In this document: positions 50,667-60,293 of the stretch, piece by piece | How positions within the stretch are numbered: the stretch's first letter is position 1 | Layout: each line of letters begins with the position of its first letter | Origin: an uncultured Eubacteriales bacterium | Lineage (GTDB): Bacteria; Bacillota; Clostridia; Oscillospirales; Oscillospiraceae | Length of the DNA: 64,000 nucleotides | NCBI GenBank assembly: GCA_958402445.1 | Contig: CATXTO010000004.1 | Coordinates: 1-64,000, forward strand | Direction: 5' to 3' | Position numbers and translations under genes: made by a program | Notes under the pieces: model-generated | What the model saw: the letters and a program-made list of their open reading frames with translations, nothing else | Told to the model about the DNA's origin: nothing | Database searches by the model: none

Positions 50667-53087
50667 CTATTGCCGGATCGCAGGCTTGCGCCTGGACTTT
50701 TTGCCCTCCACCGGGATGGGCGCGTCCTCTTTTTCCGCCACAGGAAGGCCCTTCACCGGCCGTTCCAAGGTCAGAGCGGTCTCCAGCACCGTATCCACAT
50801 GGGCTGCGGTGATAAAATTAAGGGACTTTCGAACCGTCTGATCGATCTCCTCCAAGTCGCGCTGATTAGCCTGGGGAATGATGACCGTTTTTACACCGTG
50901 CCGCAGGGCGGCCATGGTTTTTTCCTTCAGGCCGCCGATGGGCAACACCCGGCCGCGAATGGAGATCTCCCCAGTCATAGCGATATCCCGACGTACCGGC
51001 GCGTCCAGCAGCGCGGAGACCATGGCCGTACACACGGTCACACCTGCAGAAGGGCCGTCCTTGGGAATCGCCCCCTCTGGGAAATGGACATGGATATCCT
51101 TTGTCTTATAAAAATCGTCGGAAATGCCCAGGACCTCCGCCCGGGAGCGAATATAGCTCAGAGCTGCGTGGGCGGACTCCTTCATCACATCCCCCAGATT
51201 TCCGGTGAGCTCTAGTTTGCCGGAGCCCTCCATCACGTTAACCTCAACTTCCAACGTCTCGCCGCCTACGGCGGTCCATGCCAAACCGGTCACCAGTCCC
51301 ACCGGGTCTGTAGGCGGCATCTGATCCGGTAGGTATTTCCGCACGCCCAGGAATTGCTCCAGGTTGGTTCCCGTCACGGTGAGCCGTTTAGGCGCATCCT
51401 CCTCCACCAGGCGCATGTCCGCCTTCCGGCACAGCGCTCCCAGCTCCCGCTCCAGATTCCGCACGCCGGATTCCCGGGTGTAGCAAGTGATGATCTCCCG
51501 AATACAATCATCGGTTAAACGGAGCTGGCTTCGTTTGATACCGTGCTTCTTAAGCTGCTTGGGCAGCAGGTGGTTTTTGACGATCATGAGCTTTTCCTCG
51601 TCCGTATACGAGCCCAGCTCAATGACCTCCATCCGGTCTAAAAGCGGCCTGGGGATGGTCTCAGTGGTATTGGCCGTGGTAATGAACATACATTCACTCA
51701 GGTCAAAGGGCACTTCTAAATAATGATCCCGATAGGTGCTGTTTTGCTCTCCGTCCAGGACTTCCAGCAAAGCGGAGGAGGGGTCGCCTCGGTAATCCGT
51801 CCCCATTTTGTCCACCTCATCCAGCAACAGCAGCGCATTTCGGGACCCGGCCTGAGCCAAGGCTGTCATAATTCGGCCGGGCATGGCTCCCACATAGGTC
51901 TTCCGATGTCCCCGGATTTCCGCCTCGTCGTGAACGCCGCCCAGTGAAATGCGGGCCATCTTTCGGTTCAGGCAGCGGGCAATGGAATAGGCAATGGAGG
52001 TCTTTCCCACGCCGGGAGGCCCCACCAGGCAGATGATCTGCCCCGGAAGCTCCGGCGCCAGCTTCTTCACCGCCAGGATCTCCAAAATCCGCTCTTTGAC
52101 CTTCTCCAGGCCGAAATGATCCTCATCCAATATTTTGCGGGCGGCCTGCATATCCAGTCGCTCCTTGGTTCGGGTATTCCAAGGCAGCTCAAGGATCGTA
52201 TCCAGATAGCCGCGCAGAACAGCCCCCTCAGAAGATCCGTAGGGCTGCTTGGTCAGCCGGCCGACATCCTTCAGAAGCTTCTCCTCCGTCTCCGCAGTAA
52301 GCTGCAGGGCCTGGATTCTCTGCCGGTATGATTCCGCCTCCGCCTCGTCGTCTTCCTCTCCCAGCTCCGTACGAATGACCTTCATTTGCTCCCGCAGATA
52401 ATAGTCCCGCTGTCCCTTGTCAATCTGCTCCCGGGTCTTATCCTGCATCTCCGATTCCAGCTTCAAAATCTCCAGCTCGTGACGCAGAAGCCGCACCGCC
52501 ATATCCAGACGGCGCACCGGATTTAGCTGTGCCAGTAGCTTTGCCTTATCCGTATAGCCGAAGGTGGCGTGCTGGCCGATGGTGTCGGCCATATAACCCG
52601 GATCGTGAGAAGCTAAAATGCGAAGCTGCAGCTCCTGCGCCGGTTTCTGTAGCAAGTCCAGAAATTCATCGAACAAGACGACCGCTTCCCGCATCAGGGC
52701 TTCCGCCTTGGGCGAACCGTGGTCGCAGTCCTGCTCCTCCACGGATTCCACCCGGCCGAATAGGCAGGGCTCCGTCTTGGTCATTTCCGTAACACAGGCC
52801 CGGTACTCGCCCTCGACTAAAATGCGGACCAAGTCCCCCTGCATCCGCAAAACCTGTTTGACCTTGGCCACCGTGCCTATGGGAAATAACTGCCTTTCCG
52901 TAGGCTCGTCATCTAGAATATCCCGCTGGGTTACAAGAAAGATTCGCTGGTCCGCTTTCATTGCATGCTCCAGCGCGCGGATGGACTTTTCTCGGCCCAC
53001 ATCAAAATGGAGCATCTGCCGGGGAAATACAGTCAGCCCGCGAAGCGCCAGCACCGGCATTTGCTCAGATATTAAAATTTCGCTCAT
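50667..53087 (-). CDS. lon: ATP-dependent protease Lon
   Basis: This 806-residue protease has an N-terminal substrate domain starting MSEILISEQMPVLALRGLTV, AAA+ Walker A GPPGVGKTS near residue 360, and the proteolytic serine in KDGPSAGVT near 680 with the conserved lysine about 43 residues later. The ATG at 53087 follows GGAAAGGAG; the longer upstream frame is not conserved in the family. Confidence 0.97.
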   Translation of the reverse strand: MSEILISEQMPVLALRGLTVFPRQMLHFDVGREKSIRALEHAMKADQRIFLVTQRDILDDEPTERQLFPIGTVAKVKQVLRMQGDLVRILVEGEYRACVTEMTKTEPCLFGRVESVEEQDCDHGSPKAEALMREAVVLFDEFLDLLQKPAQELQLRILASHDPGYMADTIGQHATFGYTDKAKLLAQLNPVRRLDMAVRLLRHELEILKLESEMQDKTREQIDKGQRDYYLREQMKVIRTELGEEDDEAEAESYRQRIQALQLTAETEEKLLKDVGRLTKQPYGSSEGAVLRGYLDTILELPWNTRTKERLDMQAARKILDEDHFGLEKVKERILEILAVKKLAPELPGQIICLVGPPGVGKTSIAYSIARCLNRKMARISLGGVHDEAEIRGHRKTYVGAMPGRIMTALAQAGSRNALLLLDEVDKMGTDYRGDPSSALLEVLDGEQNSTYRDHYLEVPFDLSECMFITTANTTETIPRPLLDRMEVIELGSYTDEEKLMIVKNHLLPKQLKKHGIKRSQLRLTDDCIREIITCYTRESGVRNLERELGALCRKADMRLVEEDAPKRLTVTGTNLEQFLGVRKYLPDQMPPTDPVGLVTGLAWTAVGGETLEVEVNVMEGSGKLELTGNLGDVMKESAHAALSYIRSRAEVLGISDDFYKTKDIHVHFPEGAIPKDGPSAGVTVCTAMVSALLDAPVRRDIAMTGEISIRGRVLPIGGLKEKTMAALRHGVKTVIIPQANQRDLEEIDQTVRKSLNFITAAHVDTVLETALTLERPVKGLPVAEKEDAPIPVEGKKSRRKPAIRQ

Positions 53088-53234
53088 GAAATCTTCTCCT
53101 TTCCCGTTCTCCGCATTCGTATGAAAATTGCCCGGAGGCCGCGGGGAAATGCCGTGTACACGAAACGCCGTATAGTAGCGCAAGAGGGGACAGCTACCTG
53201 CCCCCTACCCACACGTTATATGAAACAACGGCGG

Positions 53235-54503
53235 CTAGGCGCCGGGGCGGACCCTGGTTTTCGCTCTGGGATGGGCTTCATCCCGCACAATTAAGGGTTT
53301 CCCCCCGTGGGCGCACTCCGCCGTGATGACAACGCGTTGAATCGCCAGATCAGAGGGAATCTCATACATGATCTTCATCATGATCTCCTCCATAACCGCG
53401 CGCAGGCCTCGGGCGCCGATCTGCCGGTCCACAGCTTTCTGCGCAATGACCGCAAGGGCCTCCGGCTCCACGGTGAGCTCCACATGATCCAAGTCAAAGA
53501 GCTTCTGATACTGCCGGACCAGCGCGTTTTTCGGCTCTGTCAAAATCCGAATCAGATCCTCTTTAGACAGACTCTCCAGAGAAGTGATCACCGGAAGCCG
53601 GCCCACCAGCTCCGGAATCATGCCGAATTTCAGCAAATCATGGGGCTGAACCTGGGCGAACAGCTTTCCCAAATCCCGCTTCCGCCGGCTCTCCACCGGC
53701 GAGTCGAAGCCAATGGCCGAACGGTCTGTCCGCGATTCAATAATTTTATCCAGACCGTCAAACGCCCCGCCGCAGATAAATAGAATGCTTGACGTATTGA
53801 TCTGAATCATTTCCTGCTGCGGGTGTTTCCGCCCGCCCTGGGGTGGCACGCTGGCAACCGTTCCCTCTACGATTTTTAGAAGGGCCTGCTGCACGCCCTC
53901 TCCGGAAACGTCCCTTGTAATAGAAGTATTTTCGCTCTTTCGGGCGATTTTATCCATCTCATCGATGTAAATAATCCCGCGCTCGGCCAAATCAATGTCA
54001 AAATCCGCCGCTTGCAGCAGCCGCAGCAAAATATTCTCCACGTCATCGCCCACATAACCGGCTTCCGTCAGTGTAGTGGCGTCGGCGATGGCAAACGGCA
54101 CATTTAAGATCTTCGCCAGGGTTTGGGCAAACAGAGTCTTCCCGCAGCCTGTAGGCCCAATCAACAAAATGTTGCTTTTTTGCAGCTCTACGTCGGAATT
54201 TGTTCCAAAATAAATCCGCTTGTAGTGGTTATACACCGCCACAGATAAGGCGACTTTTGCCTCTTCCTGACCCACAATGTAGCCGTCCATGAAGGTTTTG
54301 ATTTCCATTGGGGTAGGCAGAGTCTCCGGTACCCGCAGCTTCCCGGTGGGCACCGGCGCATACTCGTCATTGAGCAGCGTGCTGCAAACCCGTACGCAGT
54401 CACTGCAAATATATACGCCGGGACCGGAGATCATCCGCTCCACCTGCGTCTCCCGTTTGCCGCAAAAGGAGCAGCGGATTCCCTGTTCATCGCGTCTAGG
54501 CAT
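53235..54503 (-). CDS. clpX: ATP-dependent Clp protease ATPase ClpX
   Basis: This 422-residue unfoldase has an N-terminal zinc finger C11/C14/C33/C36 and Walker A GPTGCGKT at 116-123. ILFICGGAFDGLDKII is near residue 240, with sensor-2 and the C-terminal helix bundle following. It delivers substrates to ClpP, encoded just upstream with 32 bases between. Confidence 0.97.
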   Translation of the reverse strand: MPRRDEQGIRCSFCGKRETQVERMISGPGVYICSDCVRVCSTLLNDEYAPVPTGKLRVPETLPTPMEIKTFMDGYIVGQEEAKVALSVAVYNHYKRIYFGTNSDVELQKSNILLIGPTGCGKTLFAQTLAKILNVPFAIADATTLTEAGYVGDDVENILLRLLQAADFDIDLAERGIIYIDEMDKIARKSENTSITRDVSGEGVQQALLKIVEGTVASVPPQGGRKHPQQEMIQINTSSILFICGGAFDGLDKIIESRTDRSAIGFDSPVESRRKRDLGKLFAQVQPHDLLKFGMIPELVGRLPVITSLESLSKEDLIRILTEPKNALVRQYQKLFDLDHVELTVEPEALAVIAQKAVDRQIGARGLRAVMEEIMMKIMYEIPSDLAIQRVVITAECAHGGKPLIVRDEAHPRAKTRVRPGA

Positions 54504-54535
54504 GGGATTGAATCCTTTCTTTCCGAAAAAGTCGC

Positions 54536-55117
54536 TTAACGGTGGTAAATCACCTTATCCACCAGGCCGTATTCGGTGGCCTCTTCCGCCGTCATAAAGT
54601 GGTCCCGTTCGCAGTCTGCCAAAACCGTCTCCAGGTTCTTACCGGTGTTGTCCGCCAAAATCTTACTTAGGCGCTGCTTCATCTCCATCACCCGCCTAGC
54701 CTGAATCTCAATATCCGTGGCCTGCCCCTGGGCGCCGCCGGAGGGCTGATGAATCATAATTTCGGCGTTGGGCAGCGCCATCCGCTTTCCCTTCGTGCCG
54801 GAGGACAGAATTAGCGCCCCCATGGAGGCGGCCATACCAACGCAGATGGTAGCCACATCACATTTGATGTACTGCATGGTATCATAAATCGCCATGCCCG
54901 CCGACACACTGCCGCCTGGGCTGTTAATATAAAATTGAACATCCTTGTCCGGGTCCTGTGCCTCCAGGTACAGAAGCTGGGCCACCACCAGGCTGGCGGT
55001 GGTATCGTTTACCTCCTCCGCCAGGAAAATAATGCGGTCATTGAGCAGGCGGGAGAAAATGTCATAGCTCCGCTCGCCGCGGCTGGTCTGTTCCACAACA
55101 TAGGGTACTAAACTCAT
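54536..55117 (-). CDS. clpP: ATP-dependent Clp protease subunit ClpP
   Basis: This 193-residue serine peptidase has triad S98 (GMAASMGA), H123 (MIHQPSGG) and D172. FYINSPGGSVSAGMAIYDT forms the oxyanion region. It lies between tig and clpX in the standard tig-clpP-clpX order. Confidence 0.98.
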   Translation of the reverse strand: MSLVPYVVEQTSRGERSYDIFSRLLNDRIIFLAEEVNDTTASLVVAQLLYLEAQDPDKDVQFYINSPGGSVSAGMAIYDTMQYIKCDVATICVGMAASMGALILSSGTKGKRMALPNAEIMIHQPSGGAQGQATDIEIQARRVMEMKQRLSKILADNTGKNLETVLADCERDHFMTAEEATEYGLVDKVIYHR

Positions 55118-55167
55118 GGTGCTATCTCCTTTCCAAGCTGAAACATTCTAACCGGTTTCTGCTGGGA

Positions 55168-56487
55168 TTATTCCTCAGGTTTGGCTTCCTCTTCCTGCTC
55201 GTTTGCCTTCGGCGCAACCGCCACGGCGGAGTCCACAATGATCTTTACGGCCTTCCGGGTCAACAAATCCTGTCGCAGCGTCTCCGCGCTCACCATACTC
55301 TTGACCTTATCCAGCTCCATCTCGTAGGTTTCGGCCAGCTTCTGATATTCCGCCTCCACCTCTTCCTCGGAAGCCTCCAAGCTCTCGGCCTCTTTGATTT
55401 TTTCCAGCGTCACGTCCACTCTGGCCTGCTTTTCCGCGCCGGGGCGCATGGCCTTGCGCATGCCGGACAGGTCGCCGCCCATCATCTTGGCGTACTGCTC
55501 CACTGTCATGCCGCTGTTTTGAAGCTGATAAGCAAAATTGTTCATCTGCCGGTCCAGCTCTTCCTCAATCAGAGCCTCCGGAAGCTGCACCTCTGTGTTT
55601 GCGGCAGCCTGCTCCACGGCAGCGTTTTCAAAGGCGCTCTGAATGGCCTTGTTTTTCTCCTCCAGCTTTTTAGCCCGGATGTCGGCTTTTAACTCCTCCA
55701 GGGTGTCAAATTCTGAGACATCCTTGGCAAACTCGTCGTCTTTCTCCGGGATGATGTCCACAGTGACCTTGTTAACCTTGACGTGGAATAAAACAGGCTT
55801 ACCGGCCAACTCCTTGGCGTGATAGCTCTCCGGGAAGGTCACATCAATCTCCTTTTCCTCGCCGGCGGACATGCCCACGACCTGCTCCTCAAATCCGGGG
55901 ATGAAGGAGCCTGAGCCCAACTTTAAATCGTAGGCCTCCCCCTTGCCGCCTTCAAACGCCACGCCGTTTTCAAAGCCCTCAAAATCAATGTTTGCGGTAT
56001 CCCCCAAGGCAGCCGGACGGTCTACAGTCTCCACACTTGCCACATTCTTGGCCATATGATCCAGCCCTGCCTCCACTTCCTCCTCGGAAACAGCAGCTTC
56101 CACACGTTCTACCTCCAGGCCTTTATACTGGCCCAAGGTGACCTCCGGATACAAGTCGGTCTCAATGGTCAGGGTCACGACTCCGTCGTCCGCGATCTGC
56201 ATATCGGACAGGCTCGGACGGCCGATCGCCTTTAACTCCTGCTCCACAATGGCAAACTGGTAGATCTGCGGAAAAATCTCCTCAATCCCATCTTCGTAAA
56301 AAACATGGGCCCCGTAGATCGACTCGATCAGCTTGCGGGGAGCCTTTCCCTTCCGAAAGCCGGGCAGCTGAATGTCCTTGCGCGCCTTCAGATAGGCCTT
56401 GTTCACACCGCTCTCCAGGAGCTCTCTGTCCAGTTCTACAACAACCTTTGCCTTGGAGCCTTCCCGATCCAACTGCTTCACGTTCAT
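55168..56487 (-). CDS. tig: trigger factor
   Basis: This 439-residue ribosome-bound chaperone and prolyl isomerase has the ribosome signature LPGFRKGKAPRKLIES near residue 43, a FKBP domain at about 150-245 and a long helical C-terminus. It is the first gene of the tig-clpP-clpX-lon row. Confidence 0.97.
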   Translation of the reverse strand: MNVKQLDREGSKAKVVVELDRELLESGVNKAYLKARKDIQLPGFRKGKAPRKLIESIYGAHVFYEDGIEEIFPQIYQFAIVEQELKAIGRPSLSDMQIADDGVVTLTIETDLYPEVTLGQYKGLEVERVEAAVSEEEVEAGLDHMAKNVASVETVDRPAALGDTANIDFEGFENGVAFEGGKGEAYDLKLGSGSFIPGFEEQVVGMSAGEEKEIDVTFPESYHAKELAGKPVLFHVKVNKVTVDIIPEKDDEFAKDVSEFDTLEELKADIRAKKLEEKNKAIQSAFENAAVEQAAANTEVQLPEALIEEELDRQMNNFAYQLQNSGMTVEQYAKMMGGDLSGMRKAMRPGAEKQARVDVTLEKIKEAESLEASEEEVEAEYQKLAETYEMELDKVKSMVSAETLRQDLLTRKAVKIIVDSAVAVAPKANEQEEEAKPEE

Positions 56488-56586
56488 GTTGTTAATCCTC
56501 CTATATGGTCGGCCGTATCACGGCCATCGTATTGGGATTCGCCAGCATTGCGGGACTGCTCCCGCATTTTAAGTATCCGTCCTATT

Positions 56587-57318
56587 CTAGCAAATTCCCG
56601 CCGGATTGTCCACCATTTTCTTTCCATTTTCCGAAAGAATCCGGGCTGGACGAAAGCGCAGATAATCTGCCGACAGCAGGTGAAACTCGACACCATCCCA
56701 GAGTCCTTCCATAGCCAGCTTGTGACTGTCTCCGTGCAGATGCCCATAATAGCAGCGCCGCACACCATACTGCTGGAGCAGAGCCAAAATTTCCGGGCAG
56801 TCGTATCCGCGATAACGAGGCGGATAATGGAGAAAGCAAAGCTTCTCCCGGTCCCCCGCCGCCTGAAGCGAGGCCTCCAACCGCAGCAGCTCCCGTCGGA
56901 AGACCTTTTCGTCATGGGCGCCGCTGCGTTCCTCCTCAAAAAACCAGCCCCGGGTCCCGCAGATTGCAAGTTCGCCGTAGGTATAACAATTATTATTTAA
57001 AAGAAACAGATTTTCAAACCCGTTGACCGCACAAAACCGATAAAATTTCGTGGCCGTGGTCCACCAGTAGTCATGGTTTCCCTTCAGCAAAATTTTCCGA
57101 CCCGGAATCGCCGCGATCCATGCAAAATCCGCGCGGGCCCGGTCCAGGTCCATACCCCAGCTCAAATCTCCCAGCAAAACGGTGGTATCCTCCGGACCAA
57201 TGCACGCCATTCCGTCACGAAGCTTATCCACATACCCGGTCCAGGCTCCGCCAAACACATCCATGGGCTTGTCGCCGCCTAACGACAGGTGCAAATCTCC
57301 AATTGCGTAGAGCGCCAT
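56587..57318 (-). CDS. metallophosphoesterase
   Basis: This 243-residue calcineurin-like phosphoesterase has the metal motifs GDLHLS (residues 7-12), LLGDLSWG near 48, GNHDYWW near 79 and YGHLHGD near 190. The substrate is not evident from sequence. It lies 3 bases after the threonine-synthase-like gene. Confidence 0.92.
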   Translation of the reverse strand: MALYAIGDLHLSLGGDKPMDVFGGAWTGYVDKLRDGMACIGPEDTTVLLGDLSWGMDLDRARADFAWIAAIPGRKILLKGNHDYWWTTATKFYRFCAVNGFENLFLLNNNCYTYGELAICGTRGWFFEEERSGAHDEKVFRRELLRLEASLQAAGDREKLCFLHYPPRYRGYDCPEILALLQQYGVRRCYYGHLHGDSHKLAMEGLWDGVEFHLLSADYLRFRPARILSENGKKMVDNPAGIC

Positions 57319-57321
57319 CTG

Positions 57322-58383
57322 TTATCCTCTCCTGCGCGCCTGTGCCTGCTCCTGTAGCGCAGCAATCTGCGCCACGATATTCTCCACAGGTATTCCCAGC
57401 GCGGCCAGCACGTCCCCGCCCCAGATCAAGGGACTCTCCTCCGCCAGCAGCAGCGCCGGCATTCCCTCCCCCTCCAGGGATCGAAAATCCATTAGCCCGT
57501 TGTAGATCAGAGCCGTGTACGGGCTCATCATGTAATCTGCGGTATGGTATAGATGCGGAATCAGGTTTTTCGCTCGAGCTTCGCCCACCACACTCACGGC
57601 AAAGCCCTCCCGCAGCGCCGCCTGCTGCTCCGGGTCCAGAGAAAACATCCCTTTGCGCCGCCTGGCCATGCAATAGGCCGCGACGCTCTGCGGGCCCAGC
57701 GTCTCAAAAATCAGACGCTCCAGATTGCAGGGCAGCCCCACGTCCAACAGCGGCAGGCCGGTGGCAACCGAAGACTCCTCCGCGCGGAGCTCCCCCCGAT
57801 GCAGCAGCTCCCAAGGAGCGCCGTTTTCGTTACACACGCAGATGACCGTGCCCAGGGGCAAGCCCATCCTTCTGGCATACCAGGCCGCCATGGGCGTCGT
57901 AAACTCCCCCGATGCCACAGCTAAATTCACCGGTTCCCCCAGTGCGATCCAGCCGCTTTTGCTCAGAGCTCCATAAAGACCAAACAGCAGCGCCGCATCC
58001 ATTGCCACCATGGGCCACAACTCCTGCGTCCGGCTGCGGCAGCCCATTTGATCTAGCAACAACGCCTGCAGGCCCCGAAAGGAGCCTGTTTTATGGTCCC
58101 AAAGCTCCGCCACCGCAATTTTATGCCGGATCAGCACGATTTCCGGGGTCTCTAGCTCACCGCCCTGCAGCGCCTTACCAGATAATCGCAGAGGAAAAAA
58201 CTGATTTAAAACCGCAGCCGTGCAGTCCCAAAAAGGCTGTTCCAGCAGGGCCCGCAACGACTTCCCCGTGTAGTGTGGCAGAGAAAAGGGCGCAAAAAGC
58301 CCTCCATCAGGGCCCGCCGCCTTCTCCAGCGTTGCCTGGGCGGTAAACGTGGCGGAACGGTCTAAGGTCGTCACGTACAGCAT
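57322..58383 (-). CDS. threonine synthase-like protein lacking the PLP lysine
   Basis: This 353-residue protein begins MLYVTTLDRSATFTAQATLE and LEKAAGPDGGLFAPFSLP, matching the threonine synthase N-terminus. PVNLAVASGEFTTPMAAWYA plus RRMGLPLGTVICVCNENGAP matches its cofactor-binding core. Where ThrC has a GPTxxFKD motif with the Schiff-base lysine, this has ELWDHKTGSFRG, with Arg103 in the lysine position. It is also over 100 residues shorter than ThrC. PLP catalysis is therefore unlikely; its role is unknown. It overlaps the dipeptidase gene by 13 bases. Confidence 0.78.
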   Translation of the reverse strand: MLYVTTLDRSATFTAQATLEKAAGPDGGLFAPFSLPHYTGKSLRALLEQPFWDCTAAVLNQFFPLRLSGKALQGGELETPEIVLIRHKIAVAELWDHKTGSFRGLQALLLDQMGCRSRTQELWPMVAMDAALLFGLYGALSKSGWIALGEPVNLAVASGEFTTPMAAWYARRMGLPLGTVICVCNENGAPWELLHRGELRAEESSVATGLPLLDVGLPCNLERLIFETLGPQSVAAYCMARRRKGMFSLDPEQQAALREGFAVSVVGEARAKNLIPHLYHTADYMMSPYTALIYNGLMDFRSLEGEGMPALLLAEESPLIWGGDVLAALGIPVENIVAQIAALQEQAQARRRG

Positions 58384-59318
58384 GATTGCAACACCCTCAT
58401 GGCATTATTCCAAAATAAATCCTTCAGCACCGATGCGGGTACCCCCCGGACCTCCAGCGCCCTGGCCAGGTCCGGGTAGTCTTCCACGCCGGCAAAGTCC
58501 AAAGGCAAGCTGTCACAGCCGTCCAAGTCCCCGCCAAGCGCCACATTCTTCTCCCCGCCCAGCTCCAGCCAATGCAAAATATGATTGCAGGCCGCCTCCA
58601 GCGTCACCGGTTCCTCTCCCAAAAAACCGGTGAACAGGTTCAGCCCCACCACACCGCCTGTCTGGCAGATGGCCTGGAACTGCCGATCCGTCAGATTTCG
58701 GCTCACACTGCATACGCTGCGGCTGTTGGAATGGGAGGCTACGATAGGGCCCTGTGTAACGTCCAAAAGTCCCCAAAACGCCTGCTCACTGAGGTGGCTG
58801 ACGTCCATCAGCATGCCCAACGCCTGGGCGCGCCGCACATAGGCCTTCCCCCGCTCCGTCAGGCCCCCGCCGGTCATATGGGAGCCAGCCAAAGGATTCT
58901 CCTCATTCCAGGTCAGGGTAGTCATACGGAACCCCAGTTGGTACAGGTCCTCCAGCCGGCCCTCGTCGAAGTCGATTCCTGCGGGACCCTCCAGGGATAA
59001 AAGCGTGGCCGCTTTCCCTGCCGCCGCCACACGCTCCACCTCCGCCGCAGACCGGGCCTGGGCGGCACGTCCCTGATTCTCCGACAACTGCTGTAAGAAA
59101 TACTCGACCGCAGTCTTCAGCACCTGAGGGATTGGGCGCCCCGCCGCCTCCGGCATACCCGGATAAGTACAAAAGGCAAAAAACTGGGCATAGCCAGGCA
59201 GCTCCAGCCCCCGCCGGAAATCCACATGCCCTTCGTTTTCGGAGAGCCTGCCGGGGATATCGGTCTCCAGAATCTTCATGGCCGTATCACAGTGCAGATC
59301 AAACACGGAATAGTTCAT
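58371..59318 (-). CDS. membrane dipeptidase (M19 family)
   Basis: This 315-residue zinc dipeptidase has the N-terminal metal motif DLHCDT (8-13). ATLLSLEGPAGIDFDEGRLE holds the bridging glutamate, LMDVSHLSEQAFWGLL and IVASHSNSRSV hold the histidines, and VALGGDLDGCDSLP holds the last aspartate. It cleaves dipeptides. It overlaps yraN by 4 bases. Confidence 0.94.
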   Translation of the reverse strand: MNYSVFDLHCDTAMKILETDIPGRLSENEGHVDFRRGLELPGYAQFFAFCTYPGMPEAAGRPIPQVLKTAVEYFLQQLSENQGRAAQARSAAEVERVAAAGKAATLLSLEGPAGIDFDEGRLEDLYQLGFRMTTLTWNEENPLAGSHMTGGGLTERGKAYVRRAQALGMLMDVSHLSEQAFWGLLDVTQGPIVASHSNSRSVCSVSRNLTDRQFQAICQTGGVVGLNLFTGFLGEEPVTLEAACNHILHWLELGGEKNVALGGDLDGCDSLPLDFAGVEDYPDLARALEVRGVPASVLKDLFWNNAMRVLQSCCT

Positions 59319-59689
59319 ACAAAAGCGTCCTCCATATGATGGATTTCCGGCTTTCGGGTCCGCAGCCCGGCCGGGGCGTAAACTTCAATGACATCAAACC
59401 GGGGCTGTAATGTCGTAGGGTGCTGGCAGAGCCAAAGCTGAGCGGTGGTGCGGAGCCTCTCCTGCTTCCTCCGGTCAACAAACTCCGCAGCGTCGGCAAA
59501 CCGGTCGCTTTTGCGCAGCTTCACCTCAACGAAGACCACGTAATTCGGGGTTTGGGCAATTAAATCAATTTCTCCAAACCGGCAGCGGTAATTGGCGGCT
59601 AAAATTTCATACCGTTTTTTCCGCAGATATGCCGCCGCAAGCATCTCTCCCCAGGACCCGGTCATGGCGGGCCGGTCATTCGTTTTCAT
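59315..59689 (-). CDS. yraN: YraN family endonuclease-like protein
   Basis: This 124-residue protein contains GSWGEMLAAAYLRKKRYEIL and CRFGEIDLIAQTPNYVVFVE followed by VKLRKS. The E-x-D and E-x-K pattern is that of the Holliday-resolvase-like UPF0102 group. It overlaps rnhB by 14 bases. The biological role is not settled. Confidence 0.94.
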   Translation of the reverse strand: MKTNDRPAMTGSWGEMLAAAYLRKKRYEILAANYRCRFGEIDLIAQTPNYVVFVEVKLRKSDRFADAAEFVDRRKQERLRTTAQLWLCQHPTTLQPRFDVIEVYAPAGLRTRKPEIHHMEDAFV

Positions 59690-60293
59690 AGAATTTTTTT
59701 AAAAAGCTTTGCCTATGGATGGGGCAGGGCCCGAACTCCCGCAGTGCCGCATAATGCCGCTTGGTCCCATAGCCCTTATGTACCTCAAATCCGTACTGCG
59801 GGTACTGCGCCGCCAGTTCCAGCATCCGGTCGTCCCGGGTCACCTTGGCCAGGATGGAGGCGGCGGCAATGTTGGCGCTGCGGCTGTCCCCCCGCACCAG
59901 GGTCTTGACCGGAATGCCAAACTCTGTTTCCCGGTTCCCGTCCAGCAAAATGAGGTCCGGGCGCACCGCCAATTGCTCCACCGCCCGCCGCATGGCTAAG
60001 AACGTGGCCTGCAAAATATTATATTGGTCTATCTCTTCCTCGGTGGCAAAGGCCACGCCGAAGGCCTCCGCCTTTGCCCGAATCTCGACAAACAGCTCTC
60101 GCCGCCGTTTGTCAGATAACCGCTTGGAGTCGTCCAGTCCGGGAAGGACCAGGTCTTTGGGAAGGATCGCCGCCGCGGCGCAAACAGGTCCCGCCAAGGG
60201 TCCCCGCCCCGCCTCGTCCACGCCGCAGATGGTCCGTGCGCCGGCGGCAAAGCAGGCCCGCTCTATCTCCCATAAATCTCTGCTCTCGCTCAT
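59676..60293 (-). CDS. rnhB: ribonuclease HII
   Basis: This 205-residue enzyme removes ribonucleotides and RNA from hybrids. Catalytic acidic residues lie in CGVDEAGRGPLAGPV near residue 19 and in the LILLDGN segment near 115. SILAKVTRDDRMLELAAQYP and GYGTKRHYAALREFGPCPIH are the usual C-terminal motifs. It overlaps ylqF by 4 bases. Confidence 0.97.
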   Translation of the reverse strand: MSESRDLWEIERACFAAGARTICGVDEAGRGPLAGPVCAAAAILPKDLVLPGLDDSKRLSDKRRRELFVEIRAKAEAFGVAFATEEEIDQYNILQATFLAMRRAVEQLAVRPDLILLDGNRETEFGIPVKTLVRGDSRSANIAAASILAKVTRDDRMLELAAQYPQYGFEVHKGYGTKRHYAALREFGPCPIHRQSFLKKFYENE

